From the NCBI GenBank assembly GCA_041674265.1, contig JBAYWC010000028.1, positions 1 through 26,779 on the forward strand: a stretch of DNA of 26,779 nucleotides, given 5' to 3'. Each line of letters opens with the position of its first letter. Position 1 is the stretch's first letter. The notes beneath the pieces are model-generated. The model saw nothing but the letters and a program-made list of their open reading frames with translations, did not search any database and was not told the DNA's origin. Both the position numbers and the translations under genes were made by a program. The DNA comes from QYQL01 sp041674265. Its GTDB lineage: Bacteria; Verrucomicrobiota; Verrucomicrobiia; Chthoniobacterales; Terrimicrobiaceae. Shown here one piece after another: positions 7,673 to 15,004 of the stretch.

Positions 7673-9877
7673 CTAGAGGCGGCTTCCGATTTGGTAAATC
7701 AACACGGCGGCCACCCACGCAATGGCCGTCATGGTGAGGAAAGAGGCGATCGCCCATTTCCAGCTGAGTTCCTTCGCGATGACGGCGACGGTGGCGCCGC
7801 ACTGCATGCAGAGCGCGAAGAAGACCATCAGGCCGACGACGACCGGCAGGGTGTAAACCGGCTGGCCTTTTCTCGGGCCCTCGTGCCATTTTTCCCGGGC
7901 GATGGTCGAGCGAAGGTCGTCCGAGCCTTCGTCCACGTCGGCGCCGAGGTTGTAGATGATGCCCATGGTCGCGATGATGACTTCGCGCGCGGGGAAGCTG
8001 GAGAGCACGCCGACGGTGATTTTCCAATCGAACCCGGCGGGGTCGAAGACCGGTTGGACGGATTTGCCGAACCGGCCCAGATAGCTTTGCTCGATGTAGG
8101 CGCCTTCCACCCGGTGCTCCAGTGTTTTGGAGAGGGGGGACTCCGGATCGTCCAGCGCCGCGGCCACTTCCTCCGGGGGCAGGGTGGAAGACGTTTCCGC
8201 GACGAACGCCGAGCGGGTTTTGTCCGCCACCTCTTCCGGGCGGGGAAAATACAGCAGGGCCCAAACGATCACGGAAATGGCGAGGATGACCGTGCCGGCC
8301 TGTATCAAAAACGCGCGGCCGCGCTCCCACATCCGGGTGAGAACGTTCCGGAGCGTCGGGATGCGGTAATCGGGCATTTCGAGGATGAACGGCTGGGCCT
8401 TGATCTTGAGGATGCAGCGGTTCATGAACCAGGCGAGCGGCATGGCCACGACCGCCCCGACGAAGTGCATCAGGAAAAGCGTCCATCCCGCCATGAGCGG
8501 CCCGTAAACCGGCTCCACAAAAGCCCCGATGAGCAGCACATAGACAGGCAGCCTGGCGGAGCAACTCATGAAAGGGGTCATGAGAATCGTGGTGAGCCGC
8601 GCCTTCGGATCTTCCAGCGTCCTGGCGGCCATCACCCCGGGAATCGCGCAGGCATAACCCGAGAGCAAGGGGACGAAGCTTTTCCCATTCAGCCCGCACC
8701 ATCCGAAAAGTTTGTCCATGAGGAACGCGGCCCGGGCCAGATACCCGGTGTCCTCCAGAATCGCGATGAAAAAGAAAAGGAGAAGAATCTGCGGCAGGAA
8801 AATAACGACCCCGCCCACGCCGGCGATGATCCCGCCGGAGACCAGGCTTTGGAGCACGGGGGTTCTCTCGAGGAGTGGGGAAACGAGGTCCTGCACCCGC
8901 CCGGTTCCCGCTTCGATCAAATCCATCAGGGGTCCCGCCCAGGCATAAAGGCTTTGGAACACCACATACATCACGGCGAAGAAAATCAGGCTTCCCCAGA
9001 ACCGGTTGAGAAGAAGCGCGTCCACGGAGTCGCGGGTGCGTGCCACCATGCCATCGCCTTCGACGACTCCCTCGAGCAGTGCCTCGATGTGACGGTAGTG
9101 GAGGACCGGTTCCGCCGAGGCCGGGTTCAGTCCATGCCCGCGGATTTTGTCGCGGGCGGCCTTCAGGATCAACGGCAGCTTTTCCCGATGCCCGACTTTA
9201 TCCGCAAACGCGCTGTCGGTGTCGAAAATCATCCGGAGCGCCTCCGGTCCCGTGACATCGACCCCGGCCTGGGCGAGGCCGTTCCGGACGATGTCGCGGG
9301 CCTCGTCGATGAAGCCCGGCCAGAGGATTCGCGGGATCCGCCTTGGATCGGCGAGGGAATGCCCGATCGCTTTTTTCAGATCGGCCAATCCTCCGCCGCT
9401 TTTGGCCACCGTGGTGACGACAGGCGCGCCGAGGCGGTCGGCGAGCAGGGCGGTGTCGATCCGGAGGCCGTTTCGCTTCACCGCGTCCCATTGGTTGAGG
9501 ACGATCACCATCGGGATTTCAAGCTCCGCGGCCTCCGAGACGAGGAGAAGGTTGCGCTTGAGGTTCGTCGCGTCGAGCACGCACACGATGAGATCCGGCG
9601 CCCGGTTTCCCATTCGTCCACCCAGCGCATCCATGACCACCCGCTCGTCCGGAGAGGCCGCCGCCAGGCTGTAGGCGCCCGGCAGGTCCAGGACTTCCAT
9701 CCGGTGATCGCCGACCAGAAGCCCCCCGGTTTTCATTTCCACCGTGATCCCCGGGTAGTTCGCGATATGCTGGCGCAGGCCGGTCAGCCGGTTGAAAATC
9801 GTCGATTTTCCGGTGTTCGGATTGCCGAGAAGCGCGATCCGGACAGGACGCTTTTTTTCACAAACAGCCACACTCAT
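7673..9877 (-). CDS. feoB: Ferrous iron transporter FeoB
   Basis: Inner-membrane Fe2+ uptake protein with a cytoplasmic GTPase domain. The 734-residue protein shows G1 GNPNTGKS, G2 threonine in YPGITVE, G3 DLPGAYSL and G4 NQWD within the first 170 residues, then the helical spacer domain. The membrane part begins near residue 285 (FWGSLIFFAVMYVVF) and holds two Gate repeats. The first contains GYACAIPGVMAARTLEDPKA, the FeoB form of the conserved G-x-x-C-x-x-P element; FPAREVIIATMG marks the second. A further helix ends the protein. The start is the ATG at 9877, one base after the feoA stop, so translation is coupled. Together with feoA and the small Cys-rich gene it forms the minus-strand ferrous iron uptake operon. 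Confidence 0.97.
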   Translation of the reverse strand: MSVAVCEKKRPVRIALLGNPNTGKSTIFNRLTGLRQHIANYPGITVEMKTGGLLVGDHRMEVLDLPGAYSLAAASPDERVVMDALGGRMGNRAPDLIVCVLDATNLKRNLLLVSEAAELEIPMVIVLNQWDAVKRNGLRIDTALLADRLGAPVVTTVAKSGGGLADLKKAIGHSLADPRRIPRILWPGFIDEARDIVRNGLAQAGVDVTGPEALRMIFDTDSAFADKVGHREKLPLILKAARDKIRGHGLNPASAEPVLHYRHIEALLEGVVEGDGMVARTRDSVDALLLNRFWGSLIFFAVMYVVFQSLYAWAGPLMDLIEAGTGRVQDLVSPLLERTPVLQSLVSGGIIAGVGGVVIFLPQILLLFFFIAILEDTGYLARAAFLMDKLFGWCGLNGKSFVPLLSGYACAIPGVMAARTLEDPKARLTTILMTPFMSCSARLPVYVLLIGAFVEPVYGPLMAGWTLFLMHFVGAVVAMPLAWFMNRCILKIKAQPFILEMPDYRIPTLRNVLTRMWERGRAFLIQAGTVILAISVIVWALLYFPRPEEVADKTRSAFVAETSSTLPPEEVAAALDDPESPLSKTLEHRVEGAYIEQSYLGRFGKSVQPVFDPAGFDWKITVGVLSSFPAREVIIATMGIIYNLGADVDEGSDDLRSTIAREKWHEGPRKGQPVYTLPVVVGLMVFFALCMQCGATVAVIAKELSWKWAIASFLTMTAIAWVAAVLIYQIGSRL

Positions 9878-9878
9878 C

Positions 9879-10136
9879 TCAAGCGACCTCTTTCACCCCG
9901 ATCAAATCCGCCTCGGCACGGCGCAGGCTGATTTCCTGCCCTTCCATTTCAATCGAAATCGGGTCGCCCAAGGGAGCGATCCGGGAAATACGCACACGGC
10001 GCCCGGGGAGAAATCCCAATGCCGCAAGTCGTCCCGCCCGCCCGCAATCACTGGAGATTTCGAAGATTTCCACCGTTCGGCCACAGGTGATTTTCCCCAG
10101 TTTTCTTATCGGCGCATCATTCACGATGGAACGCAT
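9879..10136 (-). CDS. feoA: FeoA, SH3-like partner of FeoB
   Basis: An 85-residue cytoplasmic protein with the FeoA SH3-like fold, needed for FeoB-mediated iron uptake and thought to act on the FeoB GTPase. Typical are GRTVEIFEISSDCGRAGRLAALGFLPGRRVRISRIAPLGDP and the end EISLRRAEADLIGV. The frame stays open upstream to 10295, but that would overlap the divergent phosphatase-glyA gene and adds non-conserved sequence, so the ATG at 10136 is chosen; the resulting length fits the family. It is the first gene of the feo operon. A Fur-like palindrome lies 5 bases before this start. Confidence 0.92.
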   Translation of the reverse strand: MRSIVNDAPIRKLGKITCGRTVEIFEISSDCGRAGRLAALGFLPGRRVRISRIAPLGDPISIEMEGQEISLRRAEADLIGVKEVA

Positions 10137-10140
10137 GATA

Positions 10141-10155
10141 TGAGAAAGCGTCTCA
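10141..10155 (-). promoter_or_regulatory. Possible Fur box before feoA
   Basis: On the minus strand the 15-mer TGAGACGCTTTCTCA matches the Fur core TGAGAATCATTCTCA at 12 of 15 positions, with perfect TGAGA/TCTCA half-sites. It lies immediately upstream of the feoA start, where iron-responsive repression would be expected. Because it is so close to the start codon, it would cover the transcription start or leader rather than the -35 region. Confidence 0.45.
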
Positions 10156-10231
10156 ATAGCAACAGGAGTTTTTGCTTCGAGGGGGGGGTTGGCTTTCGGC
10201 TGCTTTTGGGCAGCCCGCTTATTGCATGCGA

Positions 10232-10259
10232 TTGACTCGAGACGCGACAGCTTTAATGT
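10232..10259 (+). promoter_or_regulatory. Weak promoter candidate for phosphatase-glyA
   Basis: TTGACT (10232-10237) and TAATGT (10254-10259) are spaced by 16 nt and end 15 nt before the ATG at 10275. The -35 is good (5/6) but the -10 poor (3/6), so this is only a suggestion. Confidence 0.3.
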
Positions 10260-10274
10260 GGGGCGTTCCTGAAG

Positions 10275-11987
10275 ATGAGCGCACCACGCCGACATGTCCT
10301 GTTTGTCTGCACCGGCAATATCTGCCGGAGCCCGATGGCCGAGGGACTGTTCCGAAAGCTGACTGCCGGCCTCAAGGGCATCACGGCGGAATCCGCGGGC
10401 CTGAGCGCCGCCAACGGGCAGCCGCCGAGCACCGATGCCGTCCGCGCGCTGGCGGAGATGGAGGTCGATATTTCAAAGCTCCGGAGCCAGCCGGTGACCG
10501 AGGAACTGCTCGATCGCGCCACGCACATCTTTGTCATGACCCAGGATCACCGGCGCCTGCTTGACTTGTTTTTTCCCGAGGCTTCGGGCAAAGTCGCGCT
10601 CCTGCGGGGAGACGAACCGGGGAGCCCGGATGTCCCCGACCCCATCGGACAAGGACGGGCGGTCTACGAGAAATGCCGGGAGACCATCGCCCGCGCGCTG
10701 CCCGCCATCCTGAAAAAGATCAACGCCATGACCACCACTGAATCCGCCAACGAACCCGGCGCCCTCGCCGCCACCGATCCGCAAATCGCCGAAGCCATCG
10801 CGCAGGAACGCGAACGCCAGTTCGAACACATCGAGCTGATCGCTTCCGAGAATTTCACCAGCCAGGCCGTGATGCAGGCCCAGGGATCCTGCCTCACGAA
10901 CAAATATGCGGAGGGGTATCCGGGCCGCCGGTGGTATGGCGGTTGCGAATTCGTGGACAGGGTGGAGACGCTCGCCATCCGGCGCGCCAAGGAACTTTTC
11001 GGGGCGGACCATGTGAATGTCCAGGCGCACAGCGGCAGCCAGGCGAACATGGCGGTGTATTTCAGCGTCCTCCAACCCGGGGACCGGATCCTGACCATGG
11101 ACCTCGCGCATGGCGGGCATCTCACCCACGGGCACAAGGCGAATTTCTCGGGCAAACTCTACGAAGTCCACCATTACGGCGTCGACCGGGAGACGGAAAC
11201 AATCGACTACGAGGCCCTGCAGCGCCAGGCGGAGGAGGTGAAACCGAAAATGATCACGGCGGGAGCGTCCGCTTACCCGCGGACGATTGATTTTCCCCGG
11301 ATGCGGAAAATTGCGGATTCCGTGGGAGCCTGCCTCTTCGTGGACATGGCCCACATCGCCGGGCTGGTGGCCGGGGGTGCGCATCCGTCGCCGGTTCCGC
11401 ATGCGCACTTTGTGACAACGACCACCCACAAGAGCCTGCGCGGACCACGGGCCGGGCTCGTTCTGTGCCGGGAGGAATTTGCCAAAAAAGTGGATTCGCA
11501 GGTGTTCCCCGGCATCCAGGGGGGGCCGCTCATGCATGTGATCGCCGCGAAGGCGGTCTGCCTGCACGAAGCGCTGAAGCCGGAGTTCAAGGACTACGCG
11601 CGCCAGGTCGTCAGCAACGCGAAAGCCCTCGCGGCCAGGCTCTCGATGCTTGGCTTCCGGATTGTCTCCGGCGGCACGGACAACCATCTGATGCTCGTGG
11701 ACCTGCGTCCGAAGGGGATCAACGGGGTTGAGGCCCAGACGACATTGGACAAGGCCGCGATCACGGTGAACAAGAATGCGATCCCGTTCGACACCGAACC
11801 GATTTCCAAAACCGGCGGCATCCGGATCGGAACCCCCGCGATGACCACCCGCGGACTCGGCGAAGAAGACATGATGGAAGTGGCGGACTTCATCAACTCG
11901 GCGCTCGAATCGCGCAACGACGATGCCGCGCTCGCCGCCCTGCGGAAAAAAGTCACGGCCTTCACCGCGCGCTTCCCGCTGCCCTGA
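10275..11987 (+). CDS. glyA: Fusion: LMW protein phosphatase + serine hydroxymethyltransferase
   Basis: One uninterrupted 570-codon frame carries two complete proteins. Residues 1-150 are a low-molecular-weight tyrosine/arginine phosphatase: P-loop CTGNICRS (Cys12, Arg18) and the general-acid loop PDPIGQG (Asp122), ending in the usual C-terminal helix. Residues 152-570 are GlyA, the PLP enzyme that converts serine and tetrahydrofolate to glycine and methylene-tetrahydrofolate: ELIASENFTS, HSGSQANMAVY, DMAHIAGLVAGG, the PLP-lysine motif TTTTHKSLRG (Lys386) and the C-terminal region RIGTPAMTTRGL. The linker is only about 20 residues, and there is no stop where the phosphatase would normally end. 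An internal ATG at 10728 (Met152) gives a normal 419-residue GlyA, with only an A-rich AAAAAG upstream, so separate GlyA could also be made. In Firmicutes ywlE and glyA lie near each other, so a fusion of neighbours is plausible. Confidence 0.9.
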   Translation: MSAPRRHVLFVCTGNICRSPMAEGLFRKLTAGLKGITAESAGLSAANGQPPSTDAVRALAEMEVDISKLRSQPVTEELLDRATHIFVMTQDHRRLLDLFFPEASGKVALLRGDEPGSPDVPDPIGQGRAVYEKCRETIARALPAILKKINAMTTTESANEPGALAATDPQIAEAIAQERERQFEHIELIASENFTSQAVMQAQGSCLTNKYAEGYPGRRWYGGCEFVDRVETLAIRRAKELFGADHVNVQAHSGSQANMAVYFSVLQPGDRILTMDLAHGGHLTHGHKANFSGKLYEVHHYGVDRETETIDYEALQRQAEEVKPKMITAGASAYPRTIDFPRMRKIADSVGACLFVDMAHIAGLVAGGAHPSPVPHAHFVTTTTHKSLRGPRAGLVLCREEFAKKVDSQVFPGIQGGPLMHVIAAKAVCLHEALKPEFKDYARQVVSNAKALAARLSMLGFRIVSGGTDNHLMLVDLRPKGINGVEAQTTLDKAAITVNKNAIPFDTEPISKTGGIRIGTPAMTTRGLGEEDMMEVADFINSALESRNDDAALAALRKKVTAFTARFPLP

Positions 11988-12097
11988 GCGGTGACAGCAC
12001 AAATGACCAGCTTTGCCCTCCCGGCAACCGGATGTGATGAAAAGTTGATCGCGATGTCATCCCGGGACACCCGTGAACGCCGCAAGGCCGCGGTCCC

Positions 12098-12136
12098 CGC
12101 CCTGTTTCAACAGGCGTGACAAGAACGCCGCTCTTG
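12098..12136. repeat. Short palindromes in glyA-dppC spacer
   Basis: Between the glyA stop and the permease gene (11988-12168) two small inverted repeats occur: CCTGTT/AACAGG (12101-12106 and 12109-12114) and CAAGA/TCTTG (12120-12124 and 12132-12136). They look like remains of a dispersed intergenic repeat. This argues against translation of the permease starting at the upstream GTG at 12073. Confidence 0.4.
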
Positions 12137-12168
12137 CACATTTCTCGCCCGCGAGCCAAAAGACCATC

Positions 12169-13059
12169 GTGACAGCAACCGTCGCCGACATCCCGCAGCC
12201 GGTCACCACGGACAGCCCGTTCCGCCGGGTCGCCCGGAGGTTTTTCCGTGACCGCCTGGCTCTCGCCGCCACCATCGTCATCGTCCTGTTTTTCGCCGTC
12301 GCCATCGTGGCCGGAGCCTGCGCCTGGTTGAACCTTCCGATGCCGATGCCGCCCAATGCGACGCATCTGGAGCGGAAACTCCTGGCCCCGAACCCCGTGA
12401 ACTGGCTCGGGACCGACAACCTCGGCAGGGATGTCCTTTCCCGCATGGTCGCCGGTTCGACGATTTCCCTCACCGTCGGTTTCGTCGCGATGGCGGTCTC
12501 GCTCGGCATCGGGATCGTTGTCGGCGCGCTCTCGGGTTACATCGGCGGCTGGGTGGACAACGTCATCATGCGCATCGTCGATGCCCTCCTCTGCTTCCCC
12601 TCGTTTTTCCTGATCCTCACCGCCATCGCCATCATCGGCCCGAATATCTGGATCATCATCGCGGTCATCGGGCTCGTCGGTTGGACAGGCACCGCCCGGC
12701 TCGTGCGGGCGGAATTCCTCACCCTTCGCGAAAGCGAATACGTGCGCGCCGCGCGGGCGCTCGGACAAAGCCGCATGAAAATCATTTTCCGCCACATCCT
12801 TCCCAACGCGTTCGCCCCGATTTTCGTCACCGCCGTCATCAGCATCCCCGATGCGATCCTCGTGGAATCCGGGCTCAGCTTCTTGAGCTTCGGCGTCCCC
12901 CCCCCGCAGGCCACCTGGGGGAACATCATCGCCGATGGGAAAACCTATTTTCTCGACGCCTGGTGGCTGATCTTTTTCCCCGGCCTCGCCATCTTCACCG
13001 CCTCGCTCGCGTTCTACCTGGCCGGCGACGCCCTCCGCCGCGCGGCCGCCACCCGATGA
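12169..13059 (+). CDS. dppC: Peptide ABC transporter permease (DppC/OppC type)
   Basis: Membrane subunit of a di/oligopeptide-type importer. The protein has an N-terminal membrane helix (LAATIVIVLFFAVAIVAG), then the OppC-type NWLGTDNLGRDVLSRMVAGS segment before the five-helix core. The EAA loop, where the ATPase docks, is EYVRAARALGQSRMKIIFRHILPN, matching the family consensus. SGLSFLSFGVPPPQATWGNII follows, also diagnostic of DppC. The start is uncertain: GTG at 12169 gives 296 residues and avoids a repeat-like region; GTG at 12073 would add 32 unlikely residues. The partner DppB-type permease and a substrate-binding protein are not in the window; only the DppD-type ATPase follows. Substrate is therefore inferred only at the peptide/nickel family level. 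Confidence 0.88.
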   Translation: MTATVADIPQPVTTDSPFRRVARRFFRDRLALAATIVIVLFFAVAIVAGACAWLNLPMPMPPNATHLERKLLAPNPVNWLGTDNLGRDVLSRMVAGSTISLTVGFVAMAVSLGIGIVVGALSGYIGGWVDNVIMRIVDALLCFPSFFLILTAIAIIGPNIWIIIAVIGLVGWTGTARLVRAEFLTLRESEYVRAARALGQSRMKIIFRHILPNAFAPIFVTAVISIPDAILVESGLSFLSFGVPPPQATWGNIIADGKTYFLDAWWLIFFPGLAIFTASLAFYLAGDALRRAAATR

Positions 13060-13077
13060 AAACCGACGAAGAGATTC

Positions 13078-13201
13078 TCCCGCGAAGGCGCGAAGGCGCG
13101 AAGAAAAAGCAGGGAAAGAGATCTTGGGAACCCTCCTCTGTGCGCTCCGCGGCTCTGCGTGAGGCTTCTTTTTTTCTTCGCGCCTTCGCGCCTTCGCGGG
13201 A
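13078..13201. repeat. 31-bp perfect inverted repeat between dppC and dppD
   Basis: The arm at 13078-13108 is the exact reverse complement of 13171-13201, enclosing 62 bp. Each arm contains GCGAAGGCGCGAAGGCGCGAAG (in shorter terms two GCGAAGGC units) and ends in an A5 or T5 run facing the inside. Related GCGCCTTCGCG-rich elements are a familiar kind of dispersed repeat in GC-rich bacteria. It fills almost the whole 154-nt gap in the operon and may form a long hairpin in the mRNA. Confidence 0.9.
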
Positions 13202-13213
13202 ACCCGCCACCCC

Positions 13214-14050
13214 ATGAACCTTCTCGAACTCCACAACCTCTCGGTCCGCTTCCGGACCGAAAACGGCACCGTCGACGCCGTCAAAAACGTTTCGTTTTCG
13301 ATGAAGGAAGGCGACTCGCTGGCCATCGTCGGGGAAAGCGGCAGCGGAAAAAGCGTCACCGCCCTCTCGCTCACCCGCCTGATCCCGACTCCGCCTGCGG
13401 AATACGCCGGCGGAAAGATCCTGTTCCTCGGCCGGGACATCCTGAAATTGCCTCCCCGGCAGATCCGCCTGCTGCGCGGCGGCGGGATCGCCTATGTTTT
13501 TCAGGAACCCGCCACTTCCCTCAATCCGGTCTATTCCATCCGCAGCCAGATCGCCGAAGGGATCCTCCTTCACCGTCCGGATGTCACGGACGTTGACGCC
13601 GAGATCGTCAAGTGGCTCGGCGCGGTCGGCATCGTCGATCCGGAAAAACGCATGCGCGATTACCCCCACCAACTCAGCGGCGGAATGCAGCAACGGGCCA
13701 TGATCGCCATGGCGCTCAGTTGCCGGCCGAGGCTTCTCATCGCCGACGAACCCACCACCGCCCTGGACGTGACCATCCAGGCCCAGATCCTCGCGGAACT
13801 CCGGCGGCTCCGCGGCGAATTCGGAATGTCGCTCATCCTCATCACCCACAATTTCGCCATCATCCGGGGCCTCTGCGAGCGCGTCGCCGTCATGTTCCGC
13901 GGCGAGATCGTCGAATACGGCGACACCGAGAGCCTCCTCAAAAACCCCCAGCATCCCTACACGAAAGCCCTCATCTCCTGTATCCCGAGGCTCGGGGTCA
14001 AACAAAACCGACTCCGGACAATCGAGGATTCCTGGGTGGCCACAAGGTGA
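13214..14050 (+). CDS. dppD: Peptide ABC transporter ATPase (DppD/OppD type)
   Basis: A 278-residue ATPase of the oligopeptide/nickel importer class. Motifs are Walker A GESGSGKSVTAL, Q-loop AYVFQEPATSLNPVYSI (the FQEP-SLNP form is specific to Dpp/Opp), signature LSGGMQQRAMIAMAL, Walker B LLIADEPTTALDVTIQAQIL and switch LITHNFAII. The C-terminal part HPYTKALISCIPRLG is typical, but the usual Cys-rich cluster after it is absent and the protein ends quickly (TIEDSWVATR), making it short for DppD. It follows dppC at a distance enlarged by an inverted repeat. No DppF partner is encoded nearby, so it either homodimerises or pairs with an ATPase encoded elsewhere. Confidence 0.88.
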   Translation: MNLLELHNLSVRFRTENGTVDAVKNVSFSMKEGDSLAIVGESGSGKSVTALSLTRLIPTPPAEYAGGKILFLGRDILKLPPRQIRLLRGGGIAYVFQEPATSLNPVYSIRSQIAEGILLHRPDVTDVDAEIVKWLGAVGIVDPEKRMRDYPHQLSGGMQQRAMIAMALSCRPRLLIADEPTTALDVTIQAQILAELRRLRGEFGMSLILITHNFAIIRGLCERVAVMFRGEIVEYGDTESLLKNPQHPYTKALISCIPRLGVKQNRLRTIEDSWVATR

Positions 14051-14149
14051 GTTCATCCCACAAAAAAAAACAGTTTGAAGGCACCGTTTTTCACGGGATT
14101 TCATGTCAACACCGCCTCCGCAACCGGGGATTTCCGGATGGCCGCCAAA

Positions 14150-14208
14150 TTGTCGCGTTTCCTCCGACAAATCCGTTGACACCCACAACAGAACGCGGCA
14201 TTTTGTCG
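14150..14208 (+). promoter_or_regulatory. Promoter of pseudopilin gene with TTGTCG repeats
   Basis: A consensus -35 TTGACA lies at 14176-14181, and 17 nt later CATTTT (14199-14204) may act as -10, about 14 nt before the ATG. Around it, TTGTCG/CGACAA occurs three times: 14150-14155, the inverted copy 14165-14170, and 14203-14208. The first two form an inverted repeat just upstream of the -35 and could be an operator. Confidence 0.4.
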
Positions 14209-14217
14209 CAGAATCTT

Positions 14218-14802
14218 ATGAAACGTTCTTCCGGCTTCACCCTCATCGAGCTTCTTGTCGTTATCTCCATCATTGGAATCTTGGCATCCCTCGCCATACC
14301 GGCTGTTCTCGGTGGCATTTCAAAGGCCCAGATGACCCAAGCTCTGAGCAACATGAGACAACTTCACCTGACATGCCAGCAGATGTCGTTGGACGCCTCA
14401 ACAACCGGAGATTCGACCTTGGGATGGCCGGGCTCGTATGGCACTTTTGCAGAATGGTCCACCAATGTCACCCCTGGATATCTCTCCACGAATGATTTTG
14501 TAAAACTTCTTTCCGTTGCAGGAGCCGTTCTGTCGAGTACCAATTTTCCTGCCCAAAACACTAATGGAATCAAGGTTGCTGGTGTGACAGAAAGCGAGGA
14601 TGGAAGCGCGGTGCTTTTCTATACCCGCAATGTCACGCCTGCGCCATCATCCGTATGGACAACAAATGCAACTCCCCTCTTTGCCAATCGCGGATTCGTT
14701 GTCTTCCGCAAAGGCGGCGATGGTTCTGTCTACCTTCCCAGGCAACTCAATCAAACCAACCTCCTCGGAACAACGTCTGCCACCAACTTGAGTTGGAATT
14801 GA
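14218..14802 (+). CDS. Type II secretion/type IV pilin-like pseudopilin
   Basis: A 194-residue protein with a class III prepilin signal: MKRSSGFTLIELLVVISIIGILASLAIPAV. Prepilin peptidase would cut after Gly6, leaving Phe1 and Glu5 of the mature protein, followed by the hydrophobic assembly helix. The rest is a low-charge, Ser/Thr/Asn-rich globular domain (NMRQLHLTCQQMSL, then TSATNLSWN at the end), as in PVC-group pseudopilins whose function is usually unassigned. Base composition in the globular domain is less GC-rich than the neighbours, which is common for such surface proteins but could reflect transfer. It is a single-gene unit with its own promoter and terminator. The frame is open further upstream through dppD, but the ATG at 14218 is set by the prepilin signal. 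Confidence 0.88.
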   Translation: MKRSSGFTLIELLVVISIIGILASLAIPAVLGGISKAQMTQALSNMRQLHLTCQQMSLDASTTGDSTLGWPGSYGTFAEWSTNVTPGYLSTNDFVKLLSVAGAVLSSTNFPAQNTNGIKVAGVTESEDGSAVLFYTRNVTPAPSSVWTTNATPLFANRGFVVFRKGGDGSVYLPRQLNQTNLLGTTSATNLSWN

Positions 14803-14829
14803 TCAGCGAAACATTTTTTTAAACTCCTT

Positions 14830-14861
14830 AAAAAAGCCCCGCATTCCCGCGGGGCTTTTTT
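14830..14861. terminator. Rho-independent terminator, bidirectional
   Basis: A 13-bp stem (14830-14842 against 14849-14861) with a 6-nt loop has the GC-rich core GCCCCGC/GCGGGGC, with A6 before and T6 after it. It ends the pseudopilin transcript 27 nt after the stop and would also work from the other strand. Confidence 0.93.
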
Positions 14862-15004
14862 GTATCCCGGACAATCGGCCCGCTGGAACTGGGAGAAACC
14901 CAAGAAGCGGGAACAAGAGAAAACGGCATTCGTCCGCTCATATACGGCAGATATCCCTCTTTTTTTCGAATTGCGCCTGCGCCGTGAAGGCGCAAACTGT
15001 CGCC

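Noticed and set aside
7691..9931. A 746-codon open frame on the plus strand
   Set aside because: It lies entirely antisense to feoB and feoA, is rich in His, Arg, Asp and Gly, and has no recognisable domain; this is a typical high-GC shadow frame.
10137..10295. N-terminal extension of FeoA by 53 codons
   Set aside because: It would overlap the divergent fusion gene, is not conserved in FeoA and contains no other usual start codon; the ATG at 10136 gives the normal size.
10473..12002. A 509-codon open frame on the minus strand
   Set aside because: Antisense to the phosphatase-glyA fusion, with shadow-type composition; glyA is unmistakable on the other strand.
11962..13440. A 492-codon minus-strand frame
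   Set aside because: Antisense to dppC and dppD and running through the inverted repeat; no protein family, Glu/Asp/Gly-rich shadow.
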